The notes beneath the pieces were generated by a model. That model did not search any database. It saw only the letters and a program-made list of their open reading frames with translations, and was not told the DNA's origin. A program made the position numbers and the translations under genes. Shown here in pieces: positions 9,398 through 18,581 of a DNA stretch of 64,000 nt (the stretch's first letter is position 1; every line of letters begins with the position of its first letter). The stretch comes from Flavobacteriaceae bacterium EG-1 (GTDB lineage Bacteria > Bacteroidota > Bacteroidia > Flavobacteriales > Flavobacteriaceae): contig NZ_WJPK01000001.1 of assembly GCF_009649685.1 (NCBI RefSeq), forward strand, positions 624,760-688,759, given 5' to 3'.

Positions 9398-12082
9398 TTG
9401 AACTATAGAGTTTTATTTGTTTTTTTAATTTTTTATACAGCTGTTATAGCACAAGCGGAACCCCAAAAGTCAAATATTGCTGTGGCGGACAAAGTGTATT
9501 TACAATTAAGTACTAATTACTGTACGGTAGGAGATACTATTTGGTATAAAGCAATAGTTAGAGATTCTAAAAACCATTTACCCAGTAAATCTGGCGTGCT
9601 TTACGTAGAATTAATAGATTCCTTTGGAATAATAAAAGCACATCAACTTTTAAAATTAAATAATGGAATTGGTGACGGGGCATTAATTGTAAAAGATAAG
9701 TATCTAAAAGGTCGTTATTTAATACGTGCTTATACCAGCTGGAATCTAAACTTTGATGACGCATTTATAACACAATCGGAAATTACCATTTACGATAATC
9801 AATTAGAGAATAAATTAAGTGCTTTTGCCGGTTTAAAAATTGTAAAAAAAGACAGTAATAATCATTATTTAGTAGGACGTATTTCTCCTCGGCAATATGG
9901 GTTCAATGATGAAGTTAAACTACAGGTAGATTGGACAAAAAATAGTGATGCTATAACAATTAAAAAAAGAGAAATAGAGGCTTATTCTTTAAACTATAGA
10001 TTGGAAGGTAATCCTAATTGGATAAACTTAAGGCTTAATAATAATGAACGCATTTCAGAAACAAAGACCTTAATTTTAAATGATTCCGTACTTGATGTTC
10101 AGTTTTTTCCTGAAAGTGGACAATTAATAGCTGGCTTACCCAATAAAATTGGTTTCAAAGCAGTGGGATTTGATTCTAAGGGAAAAAAAATAAAAGGTGC
10201 TGTTTATGACGAATCTGGTAATCAGATTACCGTGTTTGTAAGTAATCATTTAGGAATGGGTTTTTTAACAATGATTCCAAATTTAAAGACTTCATACTCA
10301 GTCAAAATTACTTCAATTAATAACACCAAAAGTAATATTATAATACCCATGCCTACCGCTAGGCCTCATGGAAGTATATTATCCATTGAAAAGAATATAG
10401 ATAAGATTAATATAAAAGTACATTCAACCATTCTTAAGAACCAAATTTATATTAAAGTTGCCTGTAGAGGTACTGATTATTTTTTAATAGAGGGTCCGCT
10501 TAAAAAAGGTCAGCTGAATACTGAGATACCTGCTGAAAGGTTACCGCATGGGATACTTGTTTTTACACTATTAAATGAAAGGAAAGAGCCAATTGCAGAA
10601 CGATTATTTTTCAATTTTAATGCAGAGAATAAAATAGCAATAAATGTAGATTCTTTAAAAGCAGCATATCAAAAAAGAGAAAGAACCACCTTAAAATTCA
10701 AGTTAAATGAAGAATCTTACCCGTCAATTAACACAGCATTGTCTGTTATGGTTTTAAACAAGAAATTCTGGTTAAAAGAAAATGAAAATATTAGGTCATT
10801 TTTTTATTTAAGCTCAGAAATTCGTGGAATTATTGAAGATCCAGGATACTATTTTAATTTAAAATCAGACCGTTTTAAGGATTTAGAAGCTCTACTACTA
10901 ACACAGGGCTGGCGTAATTATAAATATCCAATAAAACGAAACAGAAATAAATTTAATCAATTACAGAAAGCACTAAGTGTTAGTGGAAATGTATATTCTA
11001 CTGATAAAAAAAGAAAACCTTTCGTTAATAGCACTGTTGCTTTAACAACTTTTGGTAAAGAAACGACTATATATTCGCAAAGTATTGATAGTTTAGGAAG
11101 GTTTAATTTTGACTTAAATGACAATTATGGAAACCGTCAAAGAATTTTACTTTCTGTAACTAACGAGCATGATTCTAAAGCTAAATTAAACTTGGTATTA
11201 GATACCCTAAAAATCCCCAAAATAAATTATCAATTAATCCCAGAGGAAAATGATTTAAATCCTTTAGCAAAAAGGGTAATTTCAGAAAAAATAAAAAGAG
11301 ATAAATCAAGGATATTATTCGATTCATTAAAAGGTGTAACTCAACTCGACGAAGTTATTGTAGAAGAGAAGTTTCTAAATCCAAAACGAATAAAAACCTA
11401 TGAGAATTTCGGTGAGCCTGATATGGTTATCAAAGGAGAAGTTTTAAGGAAACAAGAAAAAGACTGGTCTTCTGGTTTATTTAGTATTCTACTGGCTAAC
11501 TATGGTGAACATATTAGAATTGAAAAATTTTCAGATGGATTTATGCTTGCACATATAAATGCTGGTAGTAAAGAGCCGACATTATTAGCCGTAGATGGAC
11601 GATTGTTGCAAGTATTTGAATATGAAAATGCCCCATTTATGTCTTCTGAAATTATCGAAGACATTGAGTTAATTGCCTATGCAAAATTTTTTAAGAACAA
11701 ATATTTACAAGTTTTTCAAGATGCCGACCCTTTAAAAGCTCCTGGGATTGGTCATATCATTTCCATTTACACAAAAGACGGGGTAGGAATTAATGGATCA
11801 AGTAAACCCATTGCTGGAACATTAAAAGCTACTATTGATGTTTTCACGCCAATTAAGGAATTTTACTCGCCAAAATATAATATAACAACTAAGCAAGAGA
11901 AACAGCCAGATTTAAGGTCGCTAGTACATTGGGAACCGCATATTAGAACAGATAGCTACGGAAAAGCACATATCGATTTTTTTAATAATGATGTTAAGGG
12001 GGAGTACATTATTATTATTGAAGCGATTTCAGATAATGGTAAAATTGGTTATCAAGAATTGAATTATAAAATAATAGATTAA
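9398..12082 (+). CDS. MG2-domain (alpha-2-macroglobulin-like) exported protein, TTG start
   Basis: An 894-residue protein with a signal peptide (FVFLIFYTAVIAQA) that is only complete if translation starts at TTG 9398; the next Met in frame is hundreds of residues in. The first domain (about 28-135) has the MG2 pattern DKVYLQLSTNYCTVGDTIWY, as in macroglobulins and in a Bacteroidota family often annotated as carboxypeptidase-like or TonB-plug proteins. Near residue 650-790 the segments LDEVIVEE and LLAVDGRLL resemble part of a TonB-receptor plug, but no beta-barrel follows. The end (HIDFFNNDVKGEYIIIIEA) is another beta-sandwich typical of the family. Function is not established. It is probably on the cell surface or in the periplasm. 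Confidence 0.7.
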   Translation: MNYRVLFVFLIFYTAVIAQAEPQKSNIAVADKVYLQLSTNYCTVGDTIWYKAIVRDSKNHLPSKSGVLYVELIDSFGIIKAHQLLKLNNGIGDGALIVKDKYLKGRYLIRAYTSWNLNFDDAFITQSEITIYDNQLENKLSAFAGLKIVKKDSNNHYLVGRISPRQYGFNDEVKLQVDWTKNSDAITIKKREIEAYSLNYRLEGNPNWINLRLNNNERISETKTLILNDSVLDVQFFPESGQLIAGLPNKIGFKAVGFDSKGKKIKGAVYDESGNQITVFVSNHLGMGFLTMIPNLKTSYSVKITSINNTKSNIIIPMPTARPHGSILSIEKNIDKINIKVHSTILKNQIYIKVACRGTDYFLIEGPLKKGQLNTEIPAERLPHGILVFTLLNERKEPIAERLFFNFNAENKIAINVDSLKAAYQKRERTTLKFKLNEESYPSINTALSVMVLNKKFWLKENENIRSFFYLSSEIRGIIEDPGYYFNLKSDRFKDLEALLLTQGWRNYKYPIKRNRNKFNQLQKALSVSGNVYSTDKKRKPFVNSTVALTTFGKETTIYSQSIDSLGRFNFDLNDNYGNRQRILLSVTNEHDSKAKLNLVLDTLKIPKINYQLIPEENDLNPLAKRVISEKIKRDKSRILFDSLKGVTQLDEVIVEEKFLNPKRIKTYENFGEPDMVIKGEVLRKQEKDWSSGLFSILLANYGEHIRIEKFSDGFMLAHINAGSKEPTLLAVDGRLLQVFEYENAPFMSSEIIEDIELIAYAKFFKNKYLQVFQDADPLKAPGIGHIISIYTKDGVGINGSSKPIAGTLKATIDVFTPIKEFYSPKYNITTKQEKQPDLRSLVHWEPHIRTDSYGKAHIDFFNNDVKGEYIIIIEAISDNGKIGYQELNYKIID

Positions 12083-12221
12083 ATAGAAGAAAATATTTAA
12101 GCTATAGTTTTGTACTTAATTATCAACAATTTTTATTTCATAAGGGTTATTTTTGAAAAGCAATTCATCTTCATAACATAATTATTATTGTAATTTTTTT
12201 GTGAATACCAAAACACACAGC

Positions 12222-13313
12222 ATGTTTCTTAAAAAAATAACGCAAACAGTATTTTTACTTATTTCTATTGGTACAATTGCCCAAGAAATGAGTTTTGAAG
12301 AATATAACCCAACTTCCACATTAGTGGTGCCAACACACGAGGTTAAAAAGGCTAAATTTCCATTTATAGATATACATAGTCATCAGCGCGATATGTCACC
12401 TTCCGCTTTATCTAGTTTGATAAAAGATATGGATGCATTAAATGAAGGGCTTATGGTTAATTTAAGTGGAGGTTCTGGCGAACGCTTAAAAAATATGTTA
12501 GAAAACATAAATACGAACTATCCGAATCGTTTTGCAGTATTTGCAAATGTAGATTTTGATAATGTTGGTAAAAAAGGGTGGACAGAAAATGCGGTAAAAC
12601 AATTAGAAGAAGATGTTAAGGCAGGTGCGAGAGGTCTAAAAGTATTTAAAAGTCTAGGCCTACGCTATAAAGATACTAATGGTAAGCGCATAGCAATTGA
12701 TGATAACAGACTAGATCCAATATGGGCAAAATGTGGAGAATTAGGAATTCCTGTTTTAATTCATGCAGCTGACCCCAAATCTTTTTGGGACCCAATGAAT
12801 TCGGATAATGAAAGGTGGTTGGAACTAAAAATACATTCAAGAAGAAAACGAACAGATACAGATCCGGCTCCATGGCAACAAATTATTGACGAACAACATA
12901 GAATGTTTAAAAAACATCCCAACACTAACTTTATTAACGCCCACATGGGGTGGTATGCTAATGATTTGGGTAAATTAAGTGAATTGCTGGATGAAATACC
13001 AAATATGTACGTAGGTATTGCAGCTGTTATTGCTGAACTTGGCAGGCAACCAAAAAGTGCAAATGCATTCTTTACAAAATATCAAGATCGAATTCTCTTT
13101 GGAAAGGATAGTTGGAAGCCCGAAGAATTCCCAACTTATTTTAGAGTTTTAGAATCAGAAGATGAATATTTCCCGTACTACAAGAAATATCATGCATTTT
13201 GGTCTATGTATGGTTTAGGACTTTCCGATGAAGTATTAAAAAAGGTGTATTATAAAAATGCACTGAAATTACTACCAAATATAGATGCAAGTATTTTTCC
13301 TAAAGAATTATAG
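12222..13313 (+). CDS. Exported amidohydrolase (Amidohydrolase_2 family)
   Basis: A 363-residue TIM-barrel hydrolase. I prefer the ATG at 12222, which gives a clean signal peptide (MFLKKITQTVFLLISIGTIA); the GTG at 12201 adds seven polar residues. The metal motif HxH is in FIDIHSHQRD; later ligands are the His in VLIHAADP, the His in FINAHMGW and the Asp of LFGKDSW. Relatives cleave or decarboxylate ring compounds and lactones such as 2-pyrone-4,6-dicarboxylate, but substrate cannot be assigned here. An exported member of this family is unusual. It converges with the GntR regulator gene with four bases between them. Confidence 0.8.
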   Translation: MFLKKITQTVFLLISIGTIAQEMSFEEYNPTSTLVVPTHEVKKAKFPFIDIHSHQRDMSPSALSSLIKDMDALNEGLMVNLSGGSGERLKNMLENINTNYPNRFAVFANVDFDNVGKKGWTENAVKQLEEDVKAGARGLKVFKSLGLRYKDTNGKRIAIDDNRLDPIWAKCGELGIPVLIHAADPKSFWDPMNSDNERWLELKIHSRRKRTDTDPAPWQQIIDEQHRMFKKHPNTNFINAHMGWYANDLGKLSELLDEIPNMYVGIAAVIAELGRQPKSANAFFTKYQDRILFGKDSWKPEEFPTYFRVLESEDEYFPYYKKYHAFWSMYGLGLSDEVLKKVYYKNALKLLPNIDASIFPKEL

Positions 13314-13317
13314 TTAA

Positions 13318-13950
13318 TTAAAGAATAAACAATTGTTTTTCTATATAATCTTGAACAAAAATCCAATTCATTTTTAACACTAATGCAGCCGAAGGAAGGT
13401 TATCTTCTTCAATGGCGGCAATTATAGCATCGTGTTGTTCGTTTGAATTGTAGTGAAAAGAATCATCAGACATAAATTCGCGTTCATAGAAAAAAACACG
13501 ACTTTTAAGATCTTTTAAGATCTGTTGCACAACAGAATTATTGTAATTAGCCGTTAAAAGTCTATGGAACTCCATATAACCGTTAACTCGCTCTAAAGGC
13601 TCATCAGTCTCGGCAATTAGTGTTCTTTGTTTTTTAAGTGCTTCAATGGCCGCTTCATCAAAAGTAGATTGTTCTAATGCGAGTACCTCTAAGTGTGCAA
13701 CTAGCTCATATAAGTTTTTTGCCTCTTCATGATTAACTTCAGCAATTATAAATCCGCAATTAGGTATTGCCCTAACAATATGTGATTGTTGTAATTGAGT
13801 TAAAGCTTCTCGAATAGGGGTAACACTAACCTTAAGAATACGAGCAAGAGCGGCTAAATTAATTCTATCACCTGGGTCTAATGCACCTTGTTGCATTTGT
13901 TTTAATAAATGCTCCCGTACTTGATTTCTTAAAATTACTTTATTAGGCAT
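13318..13950 (-). CDS. GntR-family transcriptional regulator with FCD domain
   Basis: A 210-residue cytoplasmic regulator. The N-terminal winged helix-turn-helix (about 1-70) has the GntR pattern SVTPIREALTQLQQS. The C-terminal all-helical FCD domain (about 75-205) holds the conserved His and Asp positions for metal and ligand binding (EFHRLLTANYNN, EQHDAIIAAIEEDN). Members sense small organic acids such as sugar acids. A perfect palindrome 14 bases before the ATG suggests it controls its own gene. Its other targets are not evident; the amidohydrolase gene opposite is a neighbour but lacks the palindrome. Confidence 0.88.
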   Translation of the reverse strand: MPNKVILRNQVREHLLKQMQQGALDPGDRINLAALARILKVSVTPIREALTQLQQSHIVRAIPNCGFIIAEVNHEEAKNLYELVAHLEVLALEQSTFDEAAIEALKKQRTLIAETDEPLERVNGYMEFHRLLTANYNNSVVQQILKDLKSRVFFYEREFMSDDSFHYNSNEQHDAIIAAIEEDNLPSAALVLKMNWIFVQDYIEKQLFIL

Positions 13951-13964
13951 ACTTCAAAAATAAT

Positions 13965-13978
13965 AATCGTATACGATT
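13965..13978. promoter_or_regulatory. Palindromic operator, probably for the GntR/FCD regulator
   Basis: AATCGTATACGATT is a perfect 14-bp palindrome 14 bases upstream of the GntR ATG. The core GT..AC matches the general GntR-family half-site arrangement, so autoregulation is the simplest reading. I found no second copy in the window. Confidence 0.55.
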
Positions 13979-14195
13979 TATAACGTAATTTCACTAAAAA
14001 ATAGTGCTTAAAAAGTTTTAAACTAGTAGTAAAGGACAGGGCCAAATGAATAATACGTCAACCGATTATAGGATAAAATATGGTATTTCATCGATAAATT
14101 TGTCAATTCAGCGAAAAACATATTTGTTTTAGAAAAGCTTAGCACTATAATAATTAATCAATCGTTAAACATCTTATAATCCAAACTCTATTATA

Positions 14196-14978
14196 ATGAA
14201 AACAAAGTCAATTTGTAAATTACTATTTGTATTTGGTTCGATGGCATTAATTTCTAGTTGTAGCGATGATGAAAAGGATGTAGTAGTTGAAGAGCAAGAG
14301 CTTTCTCAAACAGAAGTTAAAACTATTTTAGAATCAGACACATATGCAAAATCATTCGATAATATAATTTCAAGTGTTTATAATAACGAAGGTAGTTCTG
14401 GTAAAACTGATGAATGTTATGTTGCAGAATACTCTGATACTGGTTTTACTATTGAATTTGATAATTGTACGGTGGAAGGCACATCAAACGTAACAGGCAC
14501 ATTAACTGCAGTGTATACTTCAACAGGTGATGAAATTGCCTATACTGCAACTTGGACAGATTTTAATTTTGGAGGTACTTTATTGAATGGTACACGAAGT
14601 TATTCTATTAGTTCTGAGACTGATAATTCGATTAGTTTTTCTGCAACGAGCGATTTTAGTGCGACTTTAGCAAATGGTTCAATAATAAAGGAAAAAGGAA
14701 CAAAAGAAATAGGAATTACTTTTGGAAGCAGTCTTGAAACTAGTATTTACACCCTAGATGGCAGCTGGACGGTTACTGCAGATGGTTTAACATATGTAGT
14801 AGCAGTAGACGATACCATTGAAGGGAATCTTGCCTGTTCATATTTAAATAAAGGTTCTATGACTGTTGAAAAAAGTGGTTTAATTGTAGACGTAGACTTT
14901 GGAGACGGGGAATGTGATGATATAGCAACTGTACAGTATCCTAATGGAGATACCGAAGAAGTTTCTTTAAGAGATTAA
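14196..14978 (+). CDS. Lipoprotein of unknown function
   Basis: A 260-residue protein with a lipoprotein signal ending ISSC (Cys22) followed by SDDEKD, the acidic type of surface-export signal seen in Bacteroidota. The remainder is rich in Thr, Ser, Gly and Asp with alternating hydrophobic residues, so it is probably a beta-sheet protein exposed on the cell surface. Four cysteines (ECYV, DNCTV, LACSY, GECDD) could form disulfides. I do not recognise a family. It is a single gene with a strong terminator directly after it. Confidence 0.75.
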   Translation: MKTKSICKLLFVFGSMALISSCSDDEKDVVVEEQELSQTEVKTILESDTYAKSFDNIISSVYNNEGSSGKTDECYVAEYSDTGFTIEFDNCTVEGTSNVTGTLTAVYTSTGDEIAYTATWTDFNFGGTLLNGTRSYSISSETDNSISFSATSDFSATLANGSIIKEKGTKEIGITFGSSLETSIYTLDGSWTVTADGLTYVVAVDDTIEGNLACSYLNKGSMTVEKSGLIVDVDFGDGECDDIATVQYPNGDTEEVSLRD

Positions 14979-15000
14979 GAAAAGTTAACTCAACTTTTTT

Positions 15001-15035
15001 AACCCTGCTTTCTTTAATAGATAGCAGGGTTTTTA
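15001..15035 (+). terminator. Rho-independent terminator after the 14.2 kb lipoprotein gene
   Basis: AACCCTGCT (15001-15009) pairs perfectly with AGCAGGGTT (15023-15031) over a 13-base loop and is followed by TTTATAT. Confidence 0.85.
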
Positions 15036-15132
15036 TATATAAATACTATTCAGAATACATCAAAATAAAATGATTTAATTGAAATTAAACTATATTCGAA
15101 GCTGATGAATCCTCCAAAAACAGCAGCGAATA

Positions 15133-16125
15133 ATGAAAACATTTAGCATTCAGGAAATTAACACCATTTTAGAAGGTACATTAATTGGTGATACAACTAT
15201 TAGATTTAATGGACTCGGTGAAATTAAGGAAGCTTCTGAGAATCAAATAACTTTTATAGGCAGTTCTAAATACATTAAATTTTGGTCAGAATCTAATGCT
15301 ACGGCTGCAATAGTGAATGAGTCACTTAATTTAGAAATAACTGATTCTCGCCCAATTATTAAAGTAAAAAATGCTGATTTAGCAATGGCAAAACTCCTTG
15401 AAGTTTTTAGTCCTGCAGGTCCAATATTTGAGGAGGATATTCATCCTACTTCGGTAGTGCACCAATCGGTAATAATTGGTGAAGGTGTTAAAATAGGTGC
15501 TAATTGTTATCTTGGTAAAAACGTTCGTTTAGGAAAGGGTGTTACATTATATCCTAATGTCTCTGTTTTTGATGATACGACCATAGGAGCTAATACTACT
15601 GTTTGGTCTGGTACGGTAATTAGAGAGCGTACACAAATTGGTAGTCATTGTATATTTCATAATAATGTTAGTATTGGAGCTGATGGTTTCGGATATCGGC
15701 CAAGCGATGACGGAATGGGCTTAGTTAAAGTTCCACATATTGGTAATGTCATTATAGGTCATTATGTAGAAGTTGGCGCAAATTCGTGTATTGATCGGGC
15801 AAAATTTAGTTCTACTATAATTGGCGATGGTTGTAAAATAGATAACCTTGTTCAAATTGGACATAATTGCGTTATGGGACGATTTTGTATTATGGCTGGT
15901 AGTAGCGGCTTAGCAGGTTCAGTAACTTTAGGTGATGGTGTTATTATTGGTGGCAGCGCCTCTATAAAAGATCATACGACTATTCATAGTGGGGCCATAG
16001 TAGCAGCTGGATCTGGTGTTATGAAAGATGTACCCGCAGGTATGACCGTTTTAGGTTATCCTGCAGCAGAATCAAAAGAAAAATTAAAGCAATGGGTAGC
16101 ATTGCGAAAATTAGCTCGAGATTAA
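15133..16125 (+). CDS. lpxD: UDP-3-O-acylglucosamine N-acyltransferase LpxD
   Basis: A 330-residue acyltransferase of lipid A synthesis; it puts the N-linked hydroxyacyl chain on UDP-3-O-acyl-glucosamine in the cytoplasm. The N-terminal uridine-binding domain (1-100) is followed by a left-handed beta helix of hexapeptide repeats (about 105-300, e.g. IGEGVKIGANCYLGKNV) and a C-terminal helix. GADGFGYRP is a hallmark LpxD segment and His244 in VQIGHNC is the expected catalytic base. The gene stands alone; in Bacteroidota the housekeeping lpxD usually sits with lpxC/fabZ and lpxA, so this may be a second copy used under other conditions. Confidence 0.88.
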   Translation: MKTFSIQEINTILEGTLIGDTTIRFNGLGEIKEASENQITFIGSSKYIKFWSESNATAAIVNESLNLEITDSRPIIKVKNADLAMAKLLEVFSPAGPIFEEDIHPTSVVHQSVIIGEGVKIGANCYLGKNVRLGKGVTLYPNVSVFDDTTIGANTTVWSGTVIRERTQIGSHCIFHNNVSIGADGFGYRPSDDGMGLVKVPHIGNVIIGHYVEVGANSCIDRAKFSSTIIGDGCKIDNLVQIGHNCVMGRFCIMAGSSGLAGSVTLGDGVIIGGSASIKDHTTIHSGAIVAAGSGVMKDVPAGMTVLGYPAAESKEKLKQWVALRKLARD

Positions 16126-16134
16126 TTGCTTTTA

Positions 16135-16743
16135 TTAATCTTCGAATTCTAATTTGGTTATTAAATCTTCATAATTATTAATCTTTGTAAATAGTTTTCC
16201 TCCTAAATTGATTATTGGAGTTTCTAGAGAATCTAATTGCATTGTATTTGCAAACGAACGATTTAATTGATTTTTCATTTCAGTATTTTCCTCCAGTTTA
16301 TGCATTTGAAATAAATACTTTCCATTTGCTAGCGATTGTAACAGACTATCACATTGATTACACATAGGTGGTACATACACAGTTATATTCTTTTTTGGTT
16401 TTATCTTAATTGCAGTAGCTTCCTTTTTAAGGGCTCGTTTAGATAAACTATCATTTACTACTAAATTGTAGGTATATTGCGGGTTCTTGCCTCGTACTAA
16501 CATTATAGTTTTTAAGTGAACTTTAGAAATAGCAGGAACGCGCACTAGTCTTGGTCGCGCTTTACTTTGACGAAAGTTAGTACCTTCAATAGTAATCATA
16601 ACATCCAAATCTTGTTCATTTTCATTTATAGCATAGAATGCTAGACGATTAGGAATTTCCTCGGTAACTACTTTTATTTTCGATTCTTGAGCAAAACTAT
16701 TTACACTAATTACTAAGAATAAAACAAGTATAAAATTTTTCAT
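16135..16743 (-). CDS. Secreted thioredoxin/glutaredoxin-like protein with CNQC motif
   Basis: A 202-residue protein. The ATG at 16743 gives a signal peptide (MKNFILVLFLVISVNSFAQ); the TTG at 16764 would add seven charged residues ahead of it. The middle region (about 25-110) looks like an immunoglobulin-like beta domain. The C-terminal part starts NITVYVPPMCNQCDSL, with redox cysteines Cys128 and Cys131, and has the TPII segment expected for the cis-proline of a thioredoxin fold. It probably reduces or swaps disulfides in the periplasm. It converges with lpxD with nine bases between the stops. Confidence 0.7.
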   Translation of the reverse strand: MKNFILVLFLVISVNSFAQESKIKVVTEEIPNRLAFYAINENEQDLDVMITIEGTNFRQSKARPRLVRVPAISKVHLKTIMLVRGKNPQYTYNLVVNDSLSKRALKKEATAIKIKPKKNITVYVPPMCNQCDSLLQSLANGKYLFQMHKLEENTEMKNQLNRSFANTMQLDSLETPIINLGGKLFTKINNYEDLITKLEFED

Positions 16744-16881
16744 TTTCAATTTTCTTTGATCCAATATATCAAATAATCTTCATTCCATTATTTTATTCTG
16801 CTTATTATGCCGTTAATTCTTATTTCATCTAAATTTTTAAACGTTAATCTATTTTTTAGAAGTTAGATATTCTTAATATTG

Positions 16882-17826
16882 ATGCTTCAAACATCTGATA
16901 AGCGTATGGAGCAAAAATCAAACACGGCATTAATAATACTTGCTTTCTTTTCTATCTACGTAATTTGGGGTTCTACTTATCTTTTAAATAAGATTGCAGT
17001 TCAAGAATTACCACCATTCATGTTGGCAGGTTTTCGTTTTTTCATTGCTGGGGTTTTAATATTCATCATTTGTAGAATTATGGGTATTTCTTTAAAAGTT
17101 ACCCTCAAGCAACTTAAGAATACCGTTATTGCTGGGTTTCTATTTTTAGCCTATGGTAATGGCGTTGTTGTTTGGGCCCTACAATATATAGATTCAGGAT
17201 TTGCGGCACTTGAAATTTCGGCACAACCTCTAGTAGTTTTGTTATTAATGCGGATTTTACAAGGCAAAAAAATACAAGCCATGTCACTAGTAGGTATTGC
17301 ATTTGGTTTTGTTGGAATCTATTTGTTGATAAGTCAGAAATCCATAATTAGTCAAGAGAATTCTGCTTTCGGTATGCTATTAGTTTTTACTGCGATGGTA
17401 AGTTGGGCTTTTGGAAGTTTATTTGTCGGAAAGGCGGTTTTACCAAATAATTTTTTTGTAAATACTGGATATCAGATGATTATGGGAGGTTTGTTAATGC
17501 TAATTGTAAGCGTTACAACCGGGGAAGAATGGTCTTCGCCAATTCTGTGGTCATCAAAAGTACAGTTAGCAATGATGCTCTTAATAGTTTTAGGTAGTAT
17601 AGTTGCTTTTACTTCCTTTAATTATTTGTTGAGAAATGTTTCGCCCGAAAAAGTTGCTACTAGCACATATGTAAATCCTATAATCGCGTTGCTTTTAGGT
17701 TGGTACTTTTTAAATGAACAAATTACAAAACAATCTGTTTTTGCTGCTATTATATTACTTACAGGCGTCTATTTTATCAATTCGAAGAAAAAGCTAGCTA
17801 TTTATTCTAGATTTAAAAAAAATTAA
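16882..17826 (+). CDS. EamA-family (DMT) transporter
   Basis: A 314-residue inner-membrane protein with about ten hydrophobic helices arranged as two EamA repeats; YVIWGSTYLLNKIAV at the start and the VSPEKVATSTYVNPIIALLLGW stretch near the end are the typical first- and last-repeat patterns. Starts at 16882 or 16906 (MEQKSN) both fit. DMT transporters move small metabolites; substrate cannot be read from sequence. The DUF1080 gene begins 49 bases downstream on the same strand, so it may be the transporter of that sugar-metabolism group. Confidence 0.85.
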   Translation: MLQTSDKRMEQKSNTALIILAFFSIYVIWGSTYLLNKIAVQELPPFMLAGFRFFIAGVLIFIICRIMGISLKVTLKQLKNTVIAGFLFLAYGNGVVVWALQYIDSGFAALEISAQPLVVLLLMRILQGKKIQAMSLVGIAFGFVGIYLLISQKSIISQENSAFGMLLVFTAMVSWAFGSLFVGKAVLPNNFFVNTGYQMIMGGLLMLIVSVTTGEEWSSPILWSSKVQLAMMLLIVLGSIVAFTSFNYLLRNVSPEKVATSTYVNPIIALLLGWYFLNEQITKQSVFAAIILLTGVYFINSKKKLAIYSRFKKN

Positions 17827-17875
17827 ATTAATTCCATTTAATTTTTACAACAGAAAGTACTAAATTCAAAGTTCA

Positions 17876-18574
17876 ATGAGAACACTTATTTATTACTTCT
17901 TAGTATCTATTTGTATATTTTCTTGTAAATCAGAACCATCGATAAGTCTGTTTAATGGGCAGAATTTAGATGGATGGCATATCGATGTTCCAAAGATGGA
18001 TACTGTACCTAGCGCTATAAATCCTTTTATAGTTAGAGATGGAATGCTTGTTAGTTTAGGAGTGCCTCAAGGACATATAATTACAGATGCACAATATGAA
18101 AATTTTAGACTCGAAGTTGAATATCGTTTTGCTGGGGTGCCTGGCAATTGTGGTGTTTTAGTTTATGCTTCCACACCACGTTCTTTATACCAAATGTTCC
18201 CTAAATCCATTGAAGTTCAAATGATGCATGAAAATGCAGGAGATTTCTGGTGCATCGTTGAAAATATAGAAGTTGATAATATGTTGGCGAGACGAGGACC
18301 TAAAGAGGAGTGGGGAATAACAGAAGGGAAAAAAAGACGGATTTTAAATCTTACCGATGGGTCAGAGAATCCAGTTGGCGAATGGAATTCAATGATTATC
18401 GAATGTTTAGGAAATGAATTAAAAGTTTGGGTCAATGGTGATTTTGTGAATTACGGTTATAATGCTACGGCGAGCAAAGGACAAATTGCTTTACAAGCAG
18501 AAGGCTCAGAGGTTGAATTTAGAAAAATTGTGCTTACACCAATTAATGAAATAAGTAATTACGAAGATAAATAA
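17876..18574 (+). CDS. DUF1080 (3-keto-disaccharide hydrolase-like) lipoprotein
   Basis: A 232-residue lipoprotein (lipobox IFSC, Cys17) made of one DUF1080 concanavalin-like domain. The start LFNGQNLDGWH is the hallmark of the family, followed by YENFRLEVEYRF, IEVQMMHE, WNSMIIECLGNELKVWVNG and GQIALQAEGSEVEFRKI. DUF1080 proteins act on 3-keto-glycosides, cleaving or hydrating them after a dehydrogenase has oxidised carbon 3. Here it precedes such a dehydrogenase by seven bases and a second DUF1080 gene follows, so the three should form one operon. Which step each copy performs is not clear from sequence. Confidence 0.85.
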   Translation: MRTLIYYFLVSICIFSCKSEPSISLFNGQNLDGWHIDVPKMDTVPSAINPFIVRDGMLVSLGVPQGHIITDAQYENFRLEVEYRFAGVPGNCGVLVYASTPRSLYQMFPKSIEVQMMHENAGDFWCIVENIEVDNMLARRGPKEEWGITEGKKRRILNLTDGSENPVGEWNSMIIECLGNELKVWVNGDFVNYGYNATASKGQIALQAEGSEVEFRKIVLTPINEISNYEDK

Positions 18575-18581
18575 TACGAAT

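Noticed and set aside
14046-14132. 28-codon ORF before the lipoprotein gene
   Set aside because: No hydrophobic segment, motif or supporting context; expected by chance in AT-rich DNA.
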